This document shows, piece after piece, positions 11,982 to 23,499 of a stretch of DNA of 64,000 nt. Origin of the DNA: Desmodus rotundus (lineage: Eukaryota > Chordata > Mammalia > Chiroptera > Phyllostomidae); the NCBI RefSeq assembly GCF_022682495.2, contig NC_071391.1:41383998-41447997 (forward strand), written 5' to 3'. How positions within the stretch are numbered: the stretch's first letter is position 1; every line of letters begins with the position of its first letter. Position numbers and translations under genes: made by a program. The notes under the pieces were generated by a model, which made no database searches, was not told the DNA's origin, and saw nothing but the letters and a program-made list of their open reading frames with translations.

Positions 11982-12176
11982 GAGGTTGTCTAGAAGGTAT
12001 CCAGCCATGTAGTATCAAAAATGAGATACATTTATTGAACAAGATACAAGATACAAGAAACATTATATACAGGACAATGATACCTCAGCCCTCAGACAAC
12101 GACACTTCAAAGTAGATACCTTGGGACCTCACACAGTTCTTCAATTCACCATCAGCTGCCTCATCATATTTTGGGA
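11982..12176 (-). mobile_element. Mariner-like DNA transposon remnant
   Basis: Starts with 'gaggttgtctagaaggtatc' and reads on the minus strand like the C-terminal coding end of a mariner transposase ('gaactgtgtgaggtcccaag', then TACTTTGAAGTG) followed by an AATAAA and terminal sequence. It sits inside the L1 and is heavily deleted. The class assignment is from pattern memory only. Confidence 0.45.
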
Positions 12177-12893
12177 CCCACTGTTGGTGGAAATGCAGTT
12201 TAGTACAACTACTGTGGAAAGCAGTATGGAGTTATCTCAAAAAATTAAAAAAGGGATGGCCTAATGAACTGACAATTTTACTTTGGGGAATATATCCAAA
12301 GAAACCCAAAACACTAATTTTAAAGAATGTATGCACCCCAATGTCAATTACAGCATTACTTGCAATACCCAAGATTTGGAAGCAGCCCAACTGTCCATCA
12401 GTAGATGGGTAGATAGACAACTGAATACTACTCGACTGTGAAAAAAGAAAGAAATCTGCCGTTTTGGACAGCATGCATGCACCTGGAGACCATCATGCTC
12501 TATGAAATAAGCCAGTCACAAAAAGACAAATACCATATGATTTCACTCATATGAGGAAACTAATGAACAAAATAAACCAACAAAACAGAAGCAGACGCAG
12601 AGAGAACAGACTGACAGCTATCAGAGGGGAGAGGGTTGTGGGGCTGGGTGAAGGGATTAAGCAAACAATCAAGCAAACAGCTCATAGACACAGACAACAA
12701 CAGCAGGGTGATTAGCAGAGGGGAAGGGGGGTGAGGGAGGTTGAAGAGGGTATAAATGAGGTATAAATGGTTGAAGGAGGCATAACTAGAAGTAGTGAAC
12801 ACACAATACAATGTCCAGAGACTATATTATAGAATTATACACCTGAGACCTATATAATTTGATGAACTAATGTCACCCCAATGAATTCAATTT
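12177..12893 (+). mobile_element. L1 3' end spanning the start of the duplicated unit
   Basis: LINE-1 ORF2 end and 3' UTR: 'ctgttggtggaaatgcagtt', 'gcacctggagaccatcatgc', 'gtcaccccaatgaattcaat' plus A tail. Copy A keeps the piece unbroken through 12,440, whereas copies B and C begin part-way through it. This makes copy A the ancestral left edge of the duplicated unit. Confidence 0.85.
12440..12455. other. Ancestral left breakpoint with 16-base A-rich microhomology
   Basis: GAAAAAAGAAAGAAAT lies inside a continuous L1 fragment here. The same 16 bases occur at 32,083-32,098 and 53,884-53,899, where the sequence to the left is the tail of a HAL1. Confidence 0.8.
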
Positions 12894-13354
12894 TAAAAAA
12901 GGAGTCAAGAGTGGTTACCTGTGGGGATTTGAAAAGGAAGGGAAAATGAGCAATTCTTATCTCTTCTGAGCCATTTTAACCAAGTACATACAATTGACAG
13001 CACTAAAATGAGGGATATTAAATTATTTTAATAAATAACTCAGGCTGTTCCGTGGAAGACCAAATGTACATATAGGAGAATCAATTGTAGCACTTTGCAC
13101 TGTTAAGATAAAGTGCACAAGTGACAGGGATTAGGAGGTAAGACCAACAGGAGTTGGTCATGGGTGAACACATGAGAACCAGTTCGGATCCTGAGTACAG
13201 ACCTGGTGCTCAGGGTCAGACCTTAGGTCTAGCCAGGTTTGGGGAATTAGGCAGACTGTTTTGGGTGGGAAGCAAAAACCGCAGGTCATGGGCCAGTTGG
13301 GAACCAGTGGCCACAAGGGAGGCGCTCAAGTCAACTAGAGGACAGTAGCAGTTA

Positions 13355-13592
13355 AAGTGCACGTTCTGGCAGCAGTCCGACTTAGGTTTTAAACCTGGAT
13401 GGAATTTTACCACTTGAATATATTAGACAAGTATCTTGAACTAAGACTTGGGATACTCTGTAAAATTAGGATAATGGGAACTCTTAGCTCACCAAATTAT
13501 TGAGAGGATTACATGAGTGTGTAAATAAAGTGTTAAGCAAGTGCTTGGCAAAGAGTAAATTCTGAATGAAAGTTGGTTAGTATTATTAGTAG
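13355..13592 (+). mobile_element. MIR SINE remnant (copy A)
   Basis: MIR landmarks in order: 'ggcagcagtccgacttaggt', 'aaattaggataatgggaact', 'gaggattacatgagtgtgta', 'gcaagtgcttggcaaagagt', 'ttggttagtattatta'. Present in all three copies. Confidence 0.75.
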
Positions 13593-15079
13593 AATTTCGA
13601 TAGAGTGGCACATAGGCAGGGTGAGACAGAACTTTCTAAAATAAAGGTTAGCAAGAGAATTAGCTGAGTCTTCAGGTTGAAGACAGCTGTTTCTACCATC
13701 ATCCATCTACGCAAATAAGTCACTAGTCATCAGTAGTCATCCCTGTGAGGCATGTGGATGAACTCTGACCTGGAAGTCATTCAGACCTCTTTTTACTTCA
13801 TAGTTTTGTATATACAACTGTAAAGATTATATATATATTTACTTTTTGCTAGAGAAAATATAATTTTAAATAATCATGTTATTTAAATTTCAACTTTATG
13901 TGGTGTTCCACTCTAAGGATCCCCAAAGCACCTAAAGGAGTGTCTTACACATATCATGATAAAACACATGAAATACACATACGCTGAGGGAATAAAGCTA
14001 AGGTTACCACTGTGTAGGGAAGTTTATTATTATTTAACCTGAAATAGCAAAGTACACTTAGAAACAATATTTAGCTATGAAATAACTTACCATTTATACC
14101 CCCATGACTATCAATTGGAAGTGCACCAAAATCTAGATATTAAACATTGACAAGTTCAAGACTAATAGACCCCTTAAAGATTAGTTGTGTTCATGTGAAG
14201 TGAACTTCTCAACACTCACTTGAGAATGTGATAATGATCCCTGGTGCTTTGGAATTCACATTTCAGTCTCTACGATCTTCAGAGATTTATCCCCAAAGGC
14301 AAATAATAATAAAAGGCACCATTGCTACTATATAATAACAATGACTTATCTGTAAGGTGAATGATTTCATATCAAGAGGTACGATTTTGTCTTTTATGGG
14401 TAATCTATGATTTCCCTTTATACTCTAAAGTTGCACTCCTAAGACACAGTGGGAAAAAAACACACATGTAATCTGGCAGAGAGCTAGCAAGTAACATTAA
14501 GTGAATTAACCTAAATTTCACCAGTCCAGTTGGTGGGTATAAACAAATATAATTCAGGGTACCAGGATCCCTCATTTACCCACCCATAAGACCAGAAGGT
14601 CACATGATCTTTCACACTATCTGACCTTGGCACTCAACTCTAATGCTAATAAATTCAATAGCTTGAGATGCTTTGGGGGTTTACTGTTTGTAAATACCCA
14701 AAGACTTCCTTTGTTTATTGTTTTGAATGCTTTAGCTTACAGGCAACGAGATACTTTGGACAAAGTGGAGAATATACAGCCAGAAAACTTGGAGGTGAGG
14801 TTCAAGTGGGCCACGGGCTAGAAAAACTTGGGTAAAGTGAACTTTTTAGGCTCTAGCTTCATTCAGCTGCATTATTATGCTGAAACTAAATTTATTTCAT
14901 TCTATAATACTCTAATTATAAAACATTGTTATATTAGGAAATGATTTGATTTGTTTAAATAAATTTATACAGCATTTAGGTTGATATTTCGAACTACGTG
15001 ATATAACAGTATTTTAATTGTAATGTTAAATGTACATAATACATTTACAACAGGTGTCTTTATTTATAATGACAATTTA
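13593..15079. other. Gene-free AT-rich sequence (copy A)
   Basis: No recognisable gene or repeat. A 64-codon frame at 14,627-14,821 is the same in all three copies but starts at TTG and has no family features. Recent duplication alone explains its preservation. Confidence 0.5.
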
Positions 15080-15095
15080 AAAATCCTTCCTATTG

Positions 15096-16515
15096 TAAAC
15101 TGCATTGCTATGAACATTGGGGTGCATAGGTTCTTTTAAATTGGCGTTTCAGGGTTCTTAGGGTATAATCCCGGCAGTGGAACTTTGAGGGCAAAATACA
15201 GTTCCATTTTTAGTTTTCTGAGGAAATTCCATACTGTTTTCCACAGTGGCTGCACCAGTCTGCATTCCCATCAATGGTATACTAGGGTCCCCTTTTCTCC
15301 ACAGGCTCACCAGAACTTGTTTGTTGATTTGTTTATGATGGCGATTTTGACCAGTGTGAAGTGGTATCTTATACTGGTTTTAATTTGCATCCCTCTGAAG
15401 GCTAGTGATGCTAAGCATCCTTTCATATGTCTCTGGGCCCTCTGTATGTCCTCCTTGGAGAAGTGTCTGTTTAGGTCCTTTGCCCATTTTTTAATTGGAT
15501 AGTTTGTCTTTCTTGTGTGGGGTCCTGTGAGTTCTTTAAAGATTTTGGAGATCAAACCCTTGTCCAAGGTATCATTGGCAAATACATTTTCCCATACGGT
15601 TGGTTCCCTTTTCGTTTATTTTCTTTAGCCATGCAGAAGCTTTTTAATTTCAAGAAGCCCCATTTGTTTATTCTTTCTTCTATGTCCCTTGCTCTAGGGG
15701 CCTATTGGTGAAAATACTGCTGCATGGAATAGCTGAGATTTTCCTGCCTATGTTCTCCTCTAGGACTTTTATGGTATTGTGACTTATATTTAAGTCTTTC
15801 ATCCATCTTGAGTTTATTTTTGTGTATGATGTAAGTTGGAGGTCAAGTTTCATATTTTTGCATGTAGCATCCAGATCTCCCAACACCACTTGTTGAAGAG
15901 GCTATTTTTACTCCATTTTATGCTCCTGCCCCCTTTGTCCAATATGACTGGACCATCAAGACATGGGTTTATTTCTGGGCTCTCTGTTCTGTTCCATTGG
16001 TCTATGTGTCTGTTCTTATGCCAGTACCAGATTGATTACAGTAGCCTTGTAATATAGCCTAAGTGTCCATCAGTAAATGAGTAGATCAAAAAACTGTGGT
16101 ACATTTACATAATGGAAAACTACACAGCAGAAAGGAAGAAGGAGCTCCTACCCTTCTCAACAGCATGGATGGAACTAGAGAGCATTATGCTAAGTCAGGA
16201 CGTGAAAGACAAATACCATATGATCTCACCTATACGTGGAACCTAATCAACAAAACAAACAAGCAAGCAAAATATAACCAGAGATGTGGAAAATAAAGAA
16301 CAAACTGACAGTAATGAGAGGGAAGGGAGGATAATGGGGGGGAAAGGTGATGGACCATCAGGGAACATGTATGAAGGACCCATGGACAAAGACAATGGGA
16401 GTGGGGCAGAGGATTGAATGTGTAGGTGGAAGTGAGTAGGGCAGGAGAGATTAATGGGGGGGGAAATGGGGACAACTGTAATTGCACAGCAATGAAATAT
16501 AATAATAAAATAATT
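15096..16515. mobile_element. L1 insertion with 5' inversion (twin priming), copy A
   Basis: 15,096 to about 16,055 is L1 ORF2 in minus orientation. From about 16,056 to 16,515 it is L1 ORF2 end and 3' UTR in plus orientation with an A-rich tail. The two segments are adjacent in L1 coordinates (the first ends near 'ctatgaacattggggtgcat' on the minus strand, the second begins 'cctaagtgtccatcagtaaa'), so one insertion was inverted at its 5' side. Duplications of AAAATCCTTYCTATTG flank it at 15,080-15,095 and 16,516-16,531. Confidence 0.88.
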
Positions 16516-16566
16516 AAAATCCTTTCTATTGCTTCTTTGTCCTATTAAAAATTGTATTTCTCCTTT

Positions 16567-16920
16567 CAAGAAAACTTTACCCTTTGAGACAGCATGGCTA
16601 GACCTGGAGAACATTTTGCTAAGTGAAATAAGCCAGTCAGAGAAAGGCAAATACTATACGATTTCACTCCTATGTGGAATCTAATGAACAAACTGAACTA
16701 ACAAGCAAAATAGAGACAGACTCATACACAGAGAGCAGGCTGACAGCTCTGGGAGCAGGTGGTTGGGGTGGAGGGATTGGGCAAAAAAGAAAAAGAACTC
16801 ATGGTCAGGGACAACAGGGTGGTGATTATGGGGGTGTGGGGGGTGGAGGTGGAAGAGGGTATAAGTGGGATAAATGGTAATGGGAAAAATGCTATAAAAA
16901 GGATAACTGAATGAAAAAAT
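16567..16920 (+). mobile_element. 5'-truncated L1 3' end (copy A)
   Basis: L1 3' UTR ('tgctaagtgaaataagccag', 'agagcaggctgacagctctg') with a short A tail. TTGTRTTTCTCCTTT flanks it at 16,552-16,566 and 16,921-16,935 (one mismatch). Confidence 0.85.
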
Positions 16921-17080
16921 TTGTGTTTCTCCTTTTAGAAAATGAACTTGTTTTACTGATAAAAATGTAAACTTTCTCAATAACTATGCACTCCTTCATA
17001 CATTACCTGTAAAATGAGGAATTTGTTACCATGCATTTCTGACTCAACTACATCATGAGTATTATTTAATTTCATTTACA

Positions 17081-17298
17081 GTGTAGTTAGAAAAGGAATG
17101 GACTGGATTCAAACTGCTTTGAGATTCACGACTTGATGCTGCCCTTTGCTAGGTAAACTTGGTAAGTTACTGACCAATGGCAAATCAGTTATCATCTATA
17201 AATACAAGTCCTCAGTATTATTTCTTGGAAATTAATATCTAAATGTTTTACACCGTGCTTAGCGTTTAGTAACCTTTCAATAAGTGTTAGGTATTACA
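17081..17298 (+). mobile_element. MIR SINE remnant, second (copy A)
   Basis: 'gtaaacttggtaagttactg', 'caaatcagttatcatctata' and 'gcttagcgtttagtaacctt' follow MIR order. Diverged. Confidence 0.6.
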
Positions 17299-17492
17299 TC
17301 TCCATTACGTAATCCAGTATTTATGCTTTCGTCTTCCGTGTTATACTGACAATTCCTATCTGCTATTCTGACAAGCCTTATGTTTTCAATGCTTAGATTT
17401 CAAGCCACTGTAAGTACATTTTATAAATTCACAATATAAAGAGAAAAAGATACACATTATTTAAAGCAGGTTCTGTAGTGTTGCTGAAAAAA

Positions 17493-17655
17493 GTTTATTT
17501 TTCTTATATTTATTATATATTTTCCATTACCATTTAGTCCCTTTAAACCCCATTCCCCCAGCAATCACCACACTTCTCCATGTCCATGAGTCCTTTTTCC
17601 TTTCTGCTCAATCCCTCCACCCCTTAACTACCCCCTCACTAGCTGCCAAAATATA
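17493..17655 (-). mobile_element. L1 3'-end fragment (copy A)
   Basis: Begins with a T-rich stretch (complement of a poly-A tail) followed by C-rich sequence such as 'ccccattcccccagcaatca' and 'ctccatgtccatgagtcctt', as in LINE 3' UTRs read antisense. Confidence 0.5.
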
Positions 17656-17769
17656 CAAGATTCATTGCACATAGCTCTGGACTCTAAAAAATGCCCAGAC
17701 TTGGCTTAAGTAATTGTTTTGTTTAGAATAATTTTTATGCGCTTTAATGAAGATAAACCACTGAACTCA

Positions 17770-18048
17770 CAACTTTTTTTACTGTTGACACTATTACAGA
17801 TGTCTCCCACTTCCCCCCACCCCTTGCCTCTCTCCACCCAGCCTATGTCCCCCCCAACTCCCAGCTCTCATCACATTGTTGTCTGTGTCTGTGGGCTCTG
17901 CATACATGCATGTGTGTTCTTTGGCTGATCTCTTCCAGTCTTCCCTACCCACCTCCCCTCTGAATCTGTCAGTCTGTTCCATGTATCCATGCCTCTGGCT
18001 TCATTTTGTTCATCGGTTTATTTTGTTCATTAGATTCCACATTTGAGT
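17770..18048 (-). mobile_element. L1 3' end just upstream of the OR5P-like gene (copy A)
   Basis: Antisense LINE 3' UTR: 'acactattacagatgtctcc', C-rich block, 'tctgtcagtctgttccatgt', 'tttgttcattagattccaca'. It ends about 58 bases before the OR start codon and is shared by all three copies, so it predates the duplication. Confidence 0.8.
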
Positions 18049-18106
18049 GATGGCATTAATGTAATGTTTCATCACAGGTTCATTTGGGTAGCAGCAACAT
18101 TATCTC

Positions 18107-19051
18107 ATGGATTCCCTGGGGCCCGGGAACCACACTGTGGTGACAGACTTCATTTTCCTGGGCTTAACTGATGACCCAGTCCTTCGAGTCATCCTCTTTG
18201 TGATCATCCTGTGTATCTACCTGGTGACCGTGTCTGGCAATCTCAGCACAATCGTTCTTATCAGAATTTCTTCTCAGCTCCATCATCCTATGTATTTTTT
18301 TCTGAGCCACTTGGCTTTTGCTGACATATGCTTTTCAACTTCCGTCACACCCAATATGCTTGTAAACTTCCTGGTGGAGAGAAATCCGATCTCCTATCAC
18401 GGATGTGGCACGCAGCTTGGTTCAACTGCTGTCTTTGGGACAGTGGAGTGCTTCCTTCTGGCTACGATGGCATATGATCGCTTTGTGGCAATCTGCAACC
18501 CACTGCTTTATTCAACCAAAATGTCCACACGAGTCTGTGTTCAGTTCCTCATAGTGGCTTACGTGGGTGGTTTTCTCAATGCTTCCTCCTTTATTATGTG
18601 CTTCTATTTTTTATTCTTCTGTGGACAAAATGAAATCAATCATTTTTTCTGTGATTTTGCCCCTCTAGTGGAACTCTCCTGTTCTGATAGTGGTATCCTT
18701 ATAGTTGTCCCCTCATTTACATCTGGCTCCATCATTATGGTCACGGTGTTTGTCATACTTGTCTCCTACATCTACATCCTCATCACCATCCTGAAGATGA
18801 ACTCCAACGAGGGGCGGCACAAGGCCTTCTCCACCTGCTCATCCCACCTCACAGTGGTCACCCTGTTCTATGGGACCATCACATTCATATATGTGATGCC
18901 CAAGTCCACTTTCTCAACTGACCAGAACAAGGTGGTGTCTGTATTCTACACAGTGGTGATTCCCATGCTGAACCCCATCATCTACAGCCTCCGGAACAAT
19001 GAAATCAAGGGGGCTCTGAAAAGAGTGCTTCAGAAAAAAACATTTTCTTAG
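18107..19051 (+). CDS. OR5P-like: Olfactory receptor, OR5P-like (copy A)
   Basis: Intact 314-residue class A GPCR that would bind odorants at olfactory sensory-neuron cilia and signal through G-olf. An N-glycosylation site NHT (8-10) precedes seven hydrophobic segments. OR hallmarks are GN (44-45, TM1), [10 protein letters not shown] (61-70), [10 protein letters not shown] (121-130, end of TM3), SY (220-221, TM5), [10 protein letters not shown] (239-248, TM6) and [12 protein letters not shown] (286-297, TM7). C100 and C182 are placed for the conserved loop disulfide. The N-terminus ([27 protein letters not shown]) and TKMS after TM3 closely resemble human OR5P2/OR5P3 as I recall them. The ATG is the usual OR start; a possible splice acceptor (ATCACAG, ending 18,077) would join an upstream noncoding exon, as in many ORs. 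Differs from copy C at 16 residues by hand count, mainly in TM2, TM4 and around loop 2/TM5. Family certain; subfamily likely. Confidence 0.96.
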   Translation: MDSLGPGNHTVVTDFIFLGLTDDPVLRVILFVIILCIYLVTVSGNLSTIVLIRISSQLHHPMYFFLSHLAFADICFSTSVTPNMLVNFLVERNPISYHGCGTQLGSTAVFGTVECFLLATMAYDRFVAICNPLLYSTKMSTRVCVQFLIVAYVGGFLNASSFIMCFYFLFFCGQNEINHFFCDFAPLVELSCSDSGILIVVPSFTSGSIIMVTVFVILVSYIYILITILKMNSNEGRHKAFSTCSSHLTVVTLFYGTITFIYVMPKSTFSTDQNKVVSVFYTVVIPMLNPIIYSLRNNEIKGALKRVLQKKTFS

Positions 19052-19519
19052 TGAAACCTTTTATTTTGTGGGATTTGTTATGATAATATACCATAAATAT
19101 AAGAATCAAAAGAAATTCAGTGTCTGTATTCAAAATATATTTATGTATATGGAATTAGCCAGTGTGAGATTTTTGTGAAGATAGGAGGTGAATTTTCTGT
19201 TATCAAATAGTGTGGGTGGCCCTCCTCTAATCAGTTGAAATGATTAAAAACAAAACAAAACAAATTGAGGTCCCTGATAAAACACTGGTTCTGTCTCCTG
19301 GGTGTCTCAGAACTCAACACTGTGACATCAATTCTTACTGGACTTCTTATTCTGCTGGACTGCATCTGGACTTTGGAACTGCTACCTCCACAATTCAAAC
19401 ATCTATCTCTCTATTCCTCTATGTTTCTATCTATCTCTTATTGGTTTTGTGTCTCTAGAGAATACAAATACAACTGTAACTAGTTTTCTTCTTCCTGCTC
19501 TTACTCTCTTCCCATCATT
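19052..19519. other. 3' flank of the OR gene with the unfilled HAL1 target site
   Basis: No gene. At 19,335-19,348 TTACTGGACTTCTT corresponds to the 14-base target TTACTGGAATTTTT that is duplicated around the HAL1 in copies B and C. Sequence left and right of it aligns directly with the flanks of those insertions, so copy A represents the pre-insertion state. Where B and C have AATAAA downstream of the stop codon, this copy has AATCAAA. Confidence 0.8.
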
Positions 19520-20130
19520 CTCCACACATCAGTCATAGCCATAAATCTAAATAGCTTAGTTCCTTTGTTAATATCCCCCAAGGATCTTAGAGTAAAGACA
19601 ACAATTCTGAACATGGCTTACAAAGTCTTGAACATGGCCCATCCTTTTTGCCTCTCACCACTTTTCCCTTGATCTCTAAACACATGAACTCTGGGAATCG
19701 GTTGTGGTTTTCTTTAAATCCTTAAGTATATCCATGTTCTTTACCACGTCAGGGCCTCTCATATGCAGTAGCTCTACCTGAAATGCATTCTTCTCCTCAC
19801 CTCAGTAATGCCTAATGATCCTATGGGTACTAACCTAAAAGCTGTTTTCTATCCCTGGAAAGTCTTTTTGAGGTTCCAACCAAATTAAGTACACCTGCTA
19901 TCCCTCTGTAGAACCCTGTATGTTTTCTTCAGAATACTCAGTGCACATTACAGTTGGGCATTCAGTATTTGTTTTCTCCACAATGTTGGAGGCTTCTTAT
20001 AGACAGCCACAATGTCTTTCCTCTCTCCCCGTGCATCTATGTTCACACAGGTCCTGCACCATAGTAAGCATAAGTGCTTAGTTGAAATGAGACAACTAAT
20101 AAATGAATGGCTCGCTGAATGAAGCTTTTG
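19520..20130 (+). mobile_element. L2 LINE 3' end (copy A)
   Basis: Order and wording of an L2 end: 'ctctacctgaaatgcattct', 'ttttgaggttccaaccaaat', 'ggcttcttatagacagccac', 'gcaccatagtaagcataagt', and the terminal 'aataaatgaatggctcgctg'. Ancient; no coding capacity. Confidence 0.75.
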
Positions 20131-20406
20131 CTGTGTCATGAATGACTGGCTCTGGTAGTTGTGACTCCTGACCACTGATCTGTGGGATGTTTCATCCTGA
20201 TTCAAGTGGCTGAATGTCTGTGTCAGATTTTGCTATAACTCTGACAGGCCATTACACAAACCTATGCTCTCCACAGTTATGCCTCTGCCTCCACACTGAT
20301 GAACTCAGATTGTCAACTAGAATCCCAGCACAGTGATTAAAAGTGTTGTGAACACCATCTTTTGAATAAAGTCCCCCTTGTGTCTTTGCTTGGTTGGAGA
20401 GTTAAA

Positions 20407-21525
20407 AGATCAAGAAGTCAAATATTAATAAGGGTAGTATTATGAAAAATCAAACAAGAGGACATAACACTAATAAGTATTTATGCACCAAACATTGGAG
20501 CACCTAAATATGTAAAGCAAATATTGACAGAAATAAAAGTAGAGATCAATAGGAATATAGTCAGAGAAGGATACTTTAACACCATTGGTATCAATGGGTA
20601 TATCACCCAGACAGAAAAATCAATAAGGAAACAGCAATCTTAAATGACACATTAGAATACATGAATTTAATTGGCATTGTTAGGACATTTCACATCATAG
20701 CAGCAGAATATACATTCTTTTCCAGTGCACATGGTGTATTTTCTTTTTTAAAAAAATGTTTTATTTGTTTTTAGATTGAGGGAAAGGGAGGGAGAAACAG
20801 AGGGAGAGAAACATCGATGTGTGAAAGAAACACTGATCAGCTGCCTCTTGCATGCACCTAAAGTGGGACTGGGGAAGTAACTCAAGCCTGTGCCCTGCCC
20901 AGGATTCAAACCAGTGAACTTATGCTTTGCAGGATGATGCCCAACCAACTGATCCATACTGTTCAGGGTGCACATGGTGTATTTTCTAGGAGAGACCACA
21001 TATTAAGCTATAAAACAAGTTTCAGTAAATTGAAGATTGAAATCATATCATGCACCTTCTCTGATCACAATGGTACGAAAACTAGAATTCACAAGAAGAA
21101 ACCTGAGCAACATACACACATGCGGAGGCTAAGTAACACGCTATGACACCATGAATGGATTAGCCATGAGATCAAGGAAGAAATTAAAAAATACTTTGAG
21201 ACAAATGAAAATGAAACCACAACAACCCCAAAAACTATGGGACACAGACAAAGCAGTTCTAATAGCTTCGTCCACAGTAATAAAGGTCTACCTCAAGAAA
21301 GAAGAAAAACCTCAAATAAACAATCTAAGCTGACATCTAAAAGATCTATGAAAAGAACAACAAAGTCCAATACGAGTAGAAGGAAGGAAATAATCAAGTT
21401 TAGAGTGAAATAAGAAAATCGAGTCTAAAATAACAATAGGAAAAAAATCAGTGAAACCAAGAGCTACTTTTTCAGGTAAACAAAATTGATAAAACTTTAT
21501 TCAGACTCATGAAGAAAAAAAATAT
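20407..21525 (+). mobile_element. L1 ORF2 fragment interrupted by a SINE (copy A)
   Basis: ORF2 endonuclease-to-RT linker region: 'tatttatgcaccaaacattg', 'cagcagaatatacattcttt', 'catgagatcaaggaagaaat', 'ctacctcaagaaagaagaaa'. Stops and frameshifts throughout. A minus-strand SINE is inserted at 20,745-20,967. Confidence 0.8.
20745..20967 (-). mobile_element. tRNA-derived SINE of VES type inserted in L1 (copy A)
   Basis: On the plus strand it begins with T-rich tail complement, then 'gggagggagaaacagaggga', 'gaaacatcgatgtgtgaaag', and ends with the complement of a diverged tRNA-like head. A perfect 20-base target-site duplication, GTGCACATGGTGTATTTTCT, flanks it (20,725-20,744 and 20,968-20,987). 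Older than the SINE at 27,522, judging by its mutated promoter boxes. Confidence 0.85.
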
Positions 21526-22849
21526 AAGGGTCAAACCACTGTGCACGTGCAGAAAGGCTGAATCCCCATCCAAGGGCTCAGTCCACAGCCGCCATGAAAA
21601 CCCAGACAAGCAGGAGCAAGATACGCAGTGTCTCTGCTATCTCTGTTGAGCGCTACCTACACGAGTCTACTTGTTTAAGTCCAGGAAGTTGTGCCATAGT
21701 TTATTACACAAGAGTAGATCATCAGAACAATGTAGGTAATGGATATATTGTTGCTAACAGTCTGATTTTTTCAGCATGGCTTCATGTTTTCAATATTTCA
21801 TAAAATGCCAGAAAACATTTTTGAGTGGCATTGCAGTAAATGGAGACTTCAGTCAACATGAATTTTCCTGGTCAGCAAGACCTTCTAAAGAAGAGTTACT
21901 TAGTGAGAAAGCAGCCACATCAATCTGTCTACGTGTTCCTATTCTTTTCCACCTTTCTTCTGACAGATTCCTGGGCAACACTCAGTATGACAGGCCCTCT
22001 CCCCCTTGCACCGTATACAGGACAGAGGCCTATGGGGTTTGGCAAACGTTCAGAACTATAAAATATAGTATTGAGTAGGAAGTGAAATAAACCTGAAGGA
22101 ATCATCCACACTTTAAACTGTACTTGAACAAGTAGAGTTTTCAATTACTTGGTTTGTTTTTCAGATAAATAAGAACAAACCTGACCGAATAGTTATGATA
22201 CTACATCAGAATGAAAACATTATTTTGTGAACATCACAATGAGTTCTAAGTCCACAGAGGACAATCTTCCTGGTGTCCCATGGAGAGGAAGGAACTCCAA
22301 GTGGTGTCAAGGGTAATGGTCTCAGGTGACCACAAAATTCTCATTGGATGTTACAGGAAACCCAGCTTCAGACATAAAGAACAGAGTTTTACCCTATTGT
22401 CATAAGAAACCCGGTACGTTCAGACGCAGAGTGAATGCATCACAGGGCTTCTAAGGGCAAAATGGCTTAAACACTTAAGCCTAAGTATTACAGAAAGAAC
22501 TGTAGAACACTGTGCATAAGCTATGAGTTCCTCACGTAGCTTAATGTTTTTCTCTTTAAAAAAAATTGGAAGTGACTTCTCTTGTCATAATGTGGGAAGT
22601 TTATGCACAATTAGCAGACAGACAACAGCACTGAGGAGGTCAGAAATCTGAAAACTGAAGATTGGACCGCAAACGCCAGAGCAGAGTGTGCCAAGAGGGA
22701 TTGACTTCACACAGGCAACCCAGCAGAAGAGCTGGTACAGTGTTACAGGCAACTGTGAGCAGGTGAGTACTGCTGAGCATCTGTGGGAAAGCTGTCTATA
22801 AGCCATGTGATATTTCAGCAAATGGAAATAGAATTAGCAGGTACTGGAC
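21526..22849. other. Gene-free, unclassified sequence (copy A)
   Basis: No family match by eye. A 100-codon ATG frame at 21,776-22,078 has a same-length counterpart in copy B, but no signal peptide, domain or composition marks it as a gene. Confidence 0.5.
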
Positions 22850-23035
22850 ACTTACAATCTGATAGGTCTGCATGCACAGCATTGTAACCCTGAGAGGAGG
22901 TATATGTAAGGCCACGTTACACAGGAGAAGACTGGTTATCACGGAAATTAAATTACTGTATGTAATTTGTACGTAATAGAAGCAGAGCTTGGATTGGAAC
23001 CCAGACTCCTCTAATTCTGCTCAATTCCCATTACT
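22850..23035 (-). mobile_element. MIR SINE remnant, minus strand (copy A)
   Basis: 'aaccctgagaggaggtatat', 'cacaggagaagactg', 'gcagagcttggattggaacc' and 'cagactcctctaattctgct' follow the antisense MIR order. Confidence 0.7.
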
Positions 23036-23317
23036 AAATAATTCCTGCTCTAATCTCAAGGCTAATTAGGTGATTTCATTGTATCACAACAATTAAGCAG
23101 GAAAGAGTAAAGAAAGCCATGTGTTAAAATCCTTGTGCAATTTCCATAGTTCACTCATTATTTAATTGTAAATTTCACTGTACACCATTGGCAATTTAAT
23201 TCTTTGCGTCTCTGCACATGCACCTCTGATTTTCCTTTGATAACTCACTATGTCTGCAAACTTATGCACTCGTGATTTATAAAACAACAAGCATTCTCAC
23301 TGAGAAAACTAAGAAAA

Positions 23318-23365
23318 AATATGTACATATACACATACATATACGCATATACATACATATATATG
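23318..23365. repeat. AT-rich dinucleotide-like simple repeat (copy A)
   Basis: Imperfect (TA/CA)n run. Its length and phase differ slightly from the copy at 44,961, as expected for a microsatellite. Confidence 0.75.
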
Positions 23366-23499
23366 AACTTAGAAGGCCATGTATAACCAGAACATATATG
23401 AGCCTTATGAACCTACAATTTACATAAATTTTGTTAAACTTTCTATCAGAATGCATACCTCAAATTCAGGAAAACATACTCTTTTATTTTCCTGCCCTG

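Noticed and set aside
13154..13348. Small frame of 64 codons, almost identical in all three copies (32,796; 54,599)
   Set aside because: No family motif; adjoining a MIR; conservation is fully explained by the recent duplication.
15096..16515. Open frames of 60-105 codons repeated in three copies
   Set aside because: They are antisense or sense shadows of L1 ORF2 and 3' UTR.
21776..22078. 100-codon ATG frame with an equal-length partner at 43,428
   Set aside because: No signal peptide, membrane segment or domain, and a second overlapping frame is equally open. Too little divergence to test for selection.
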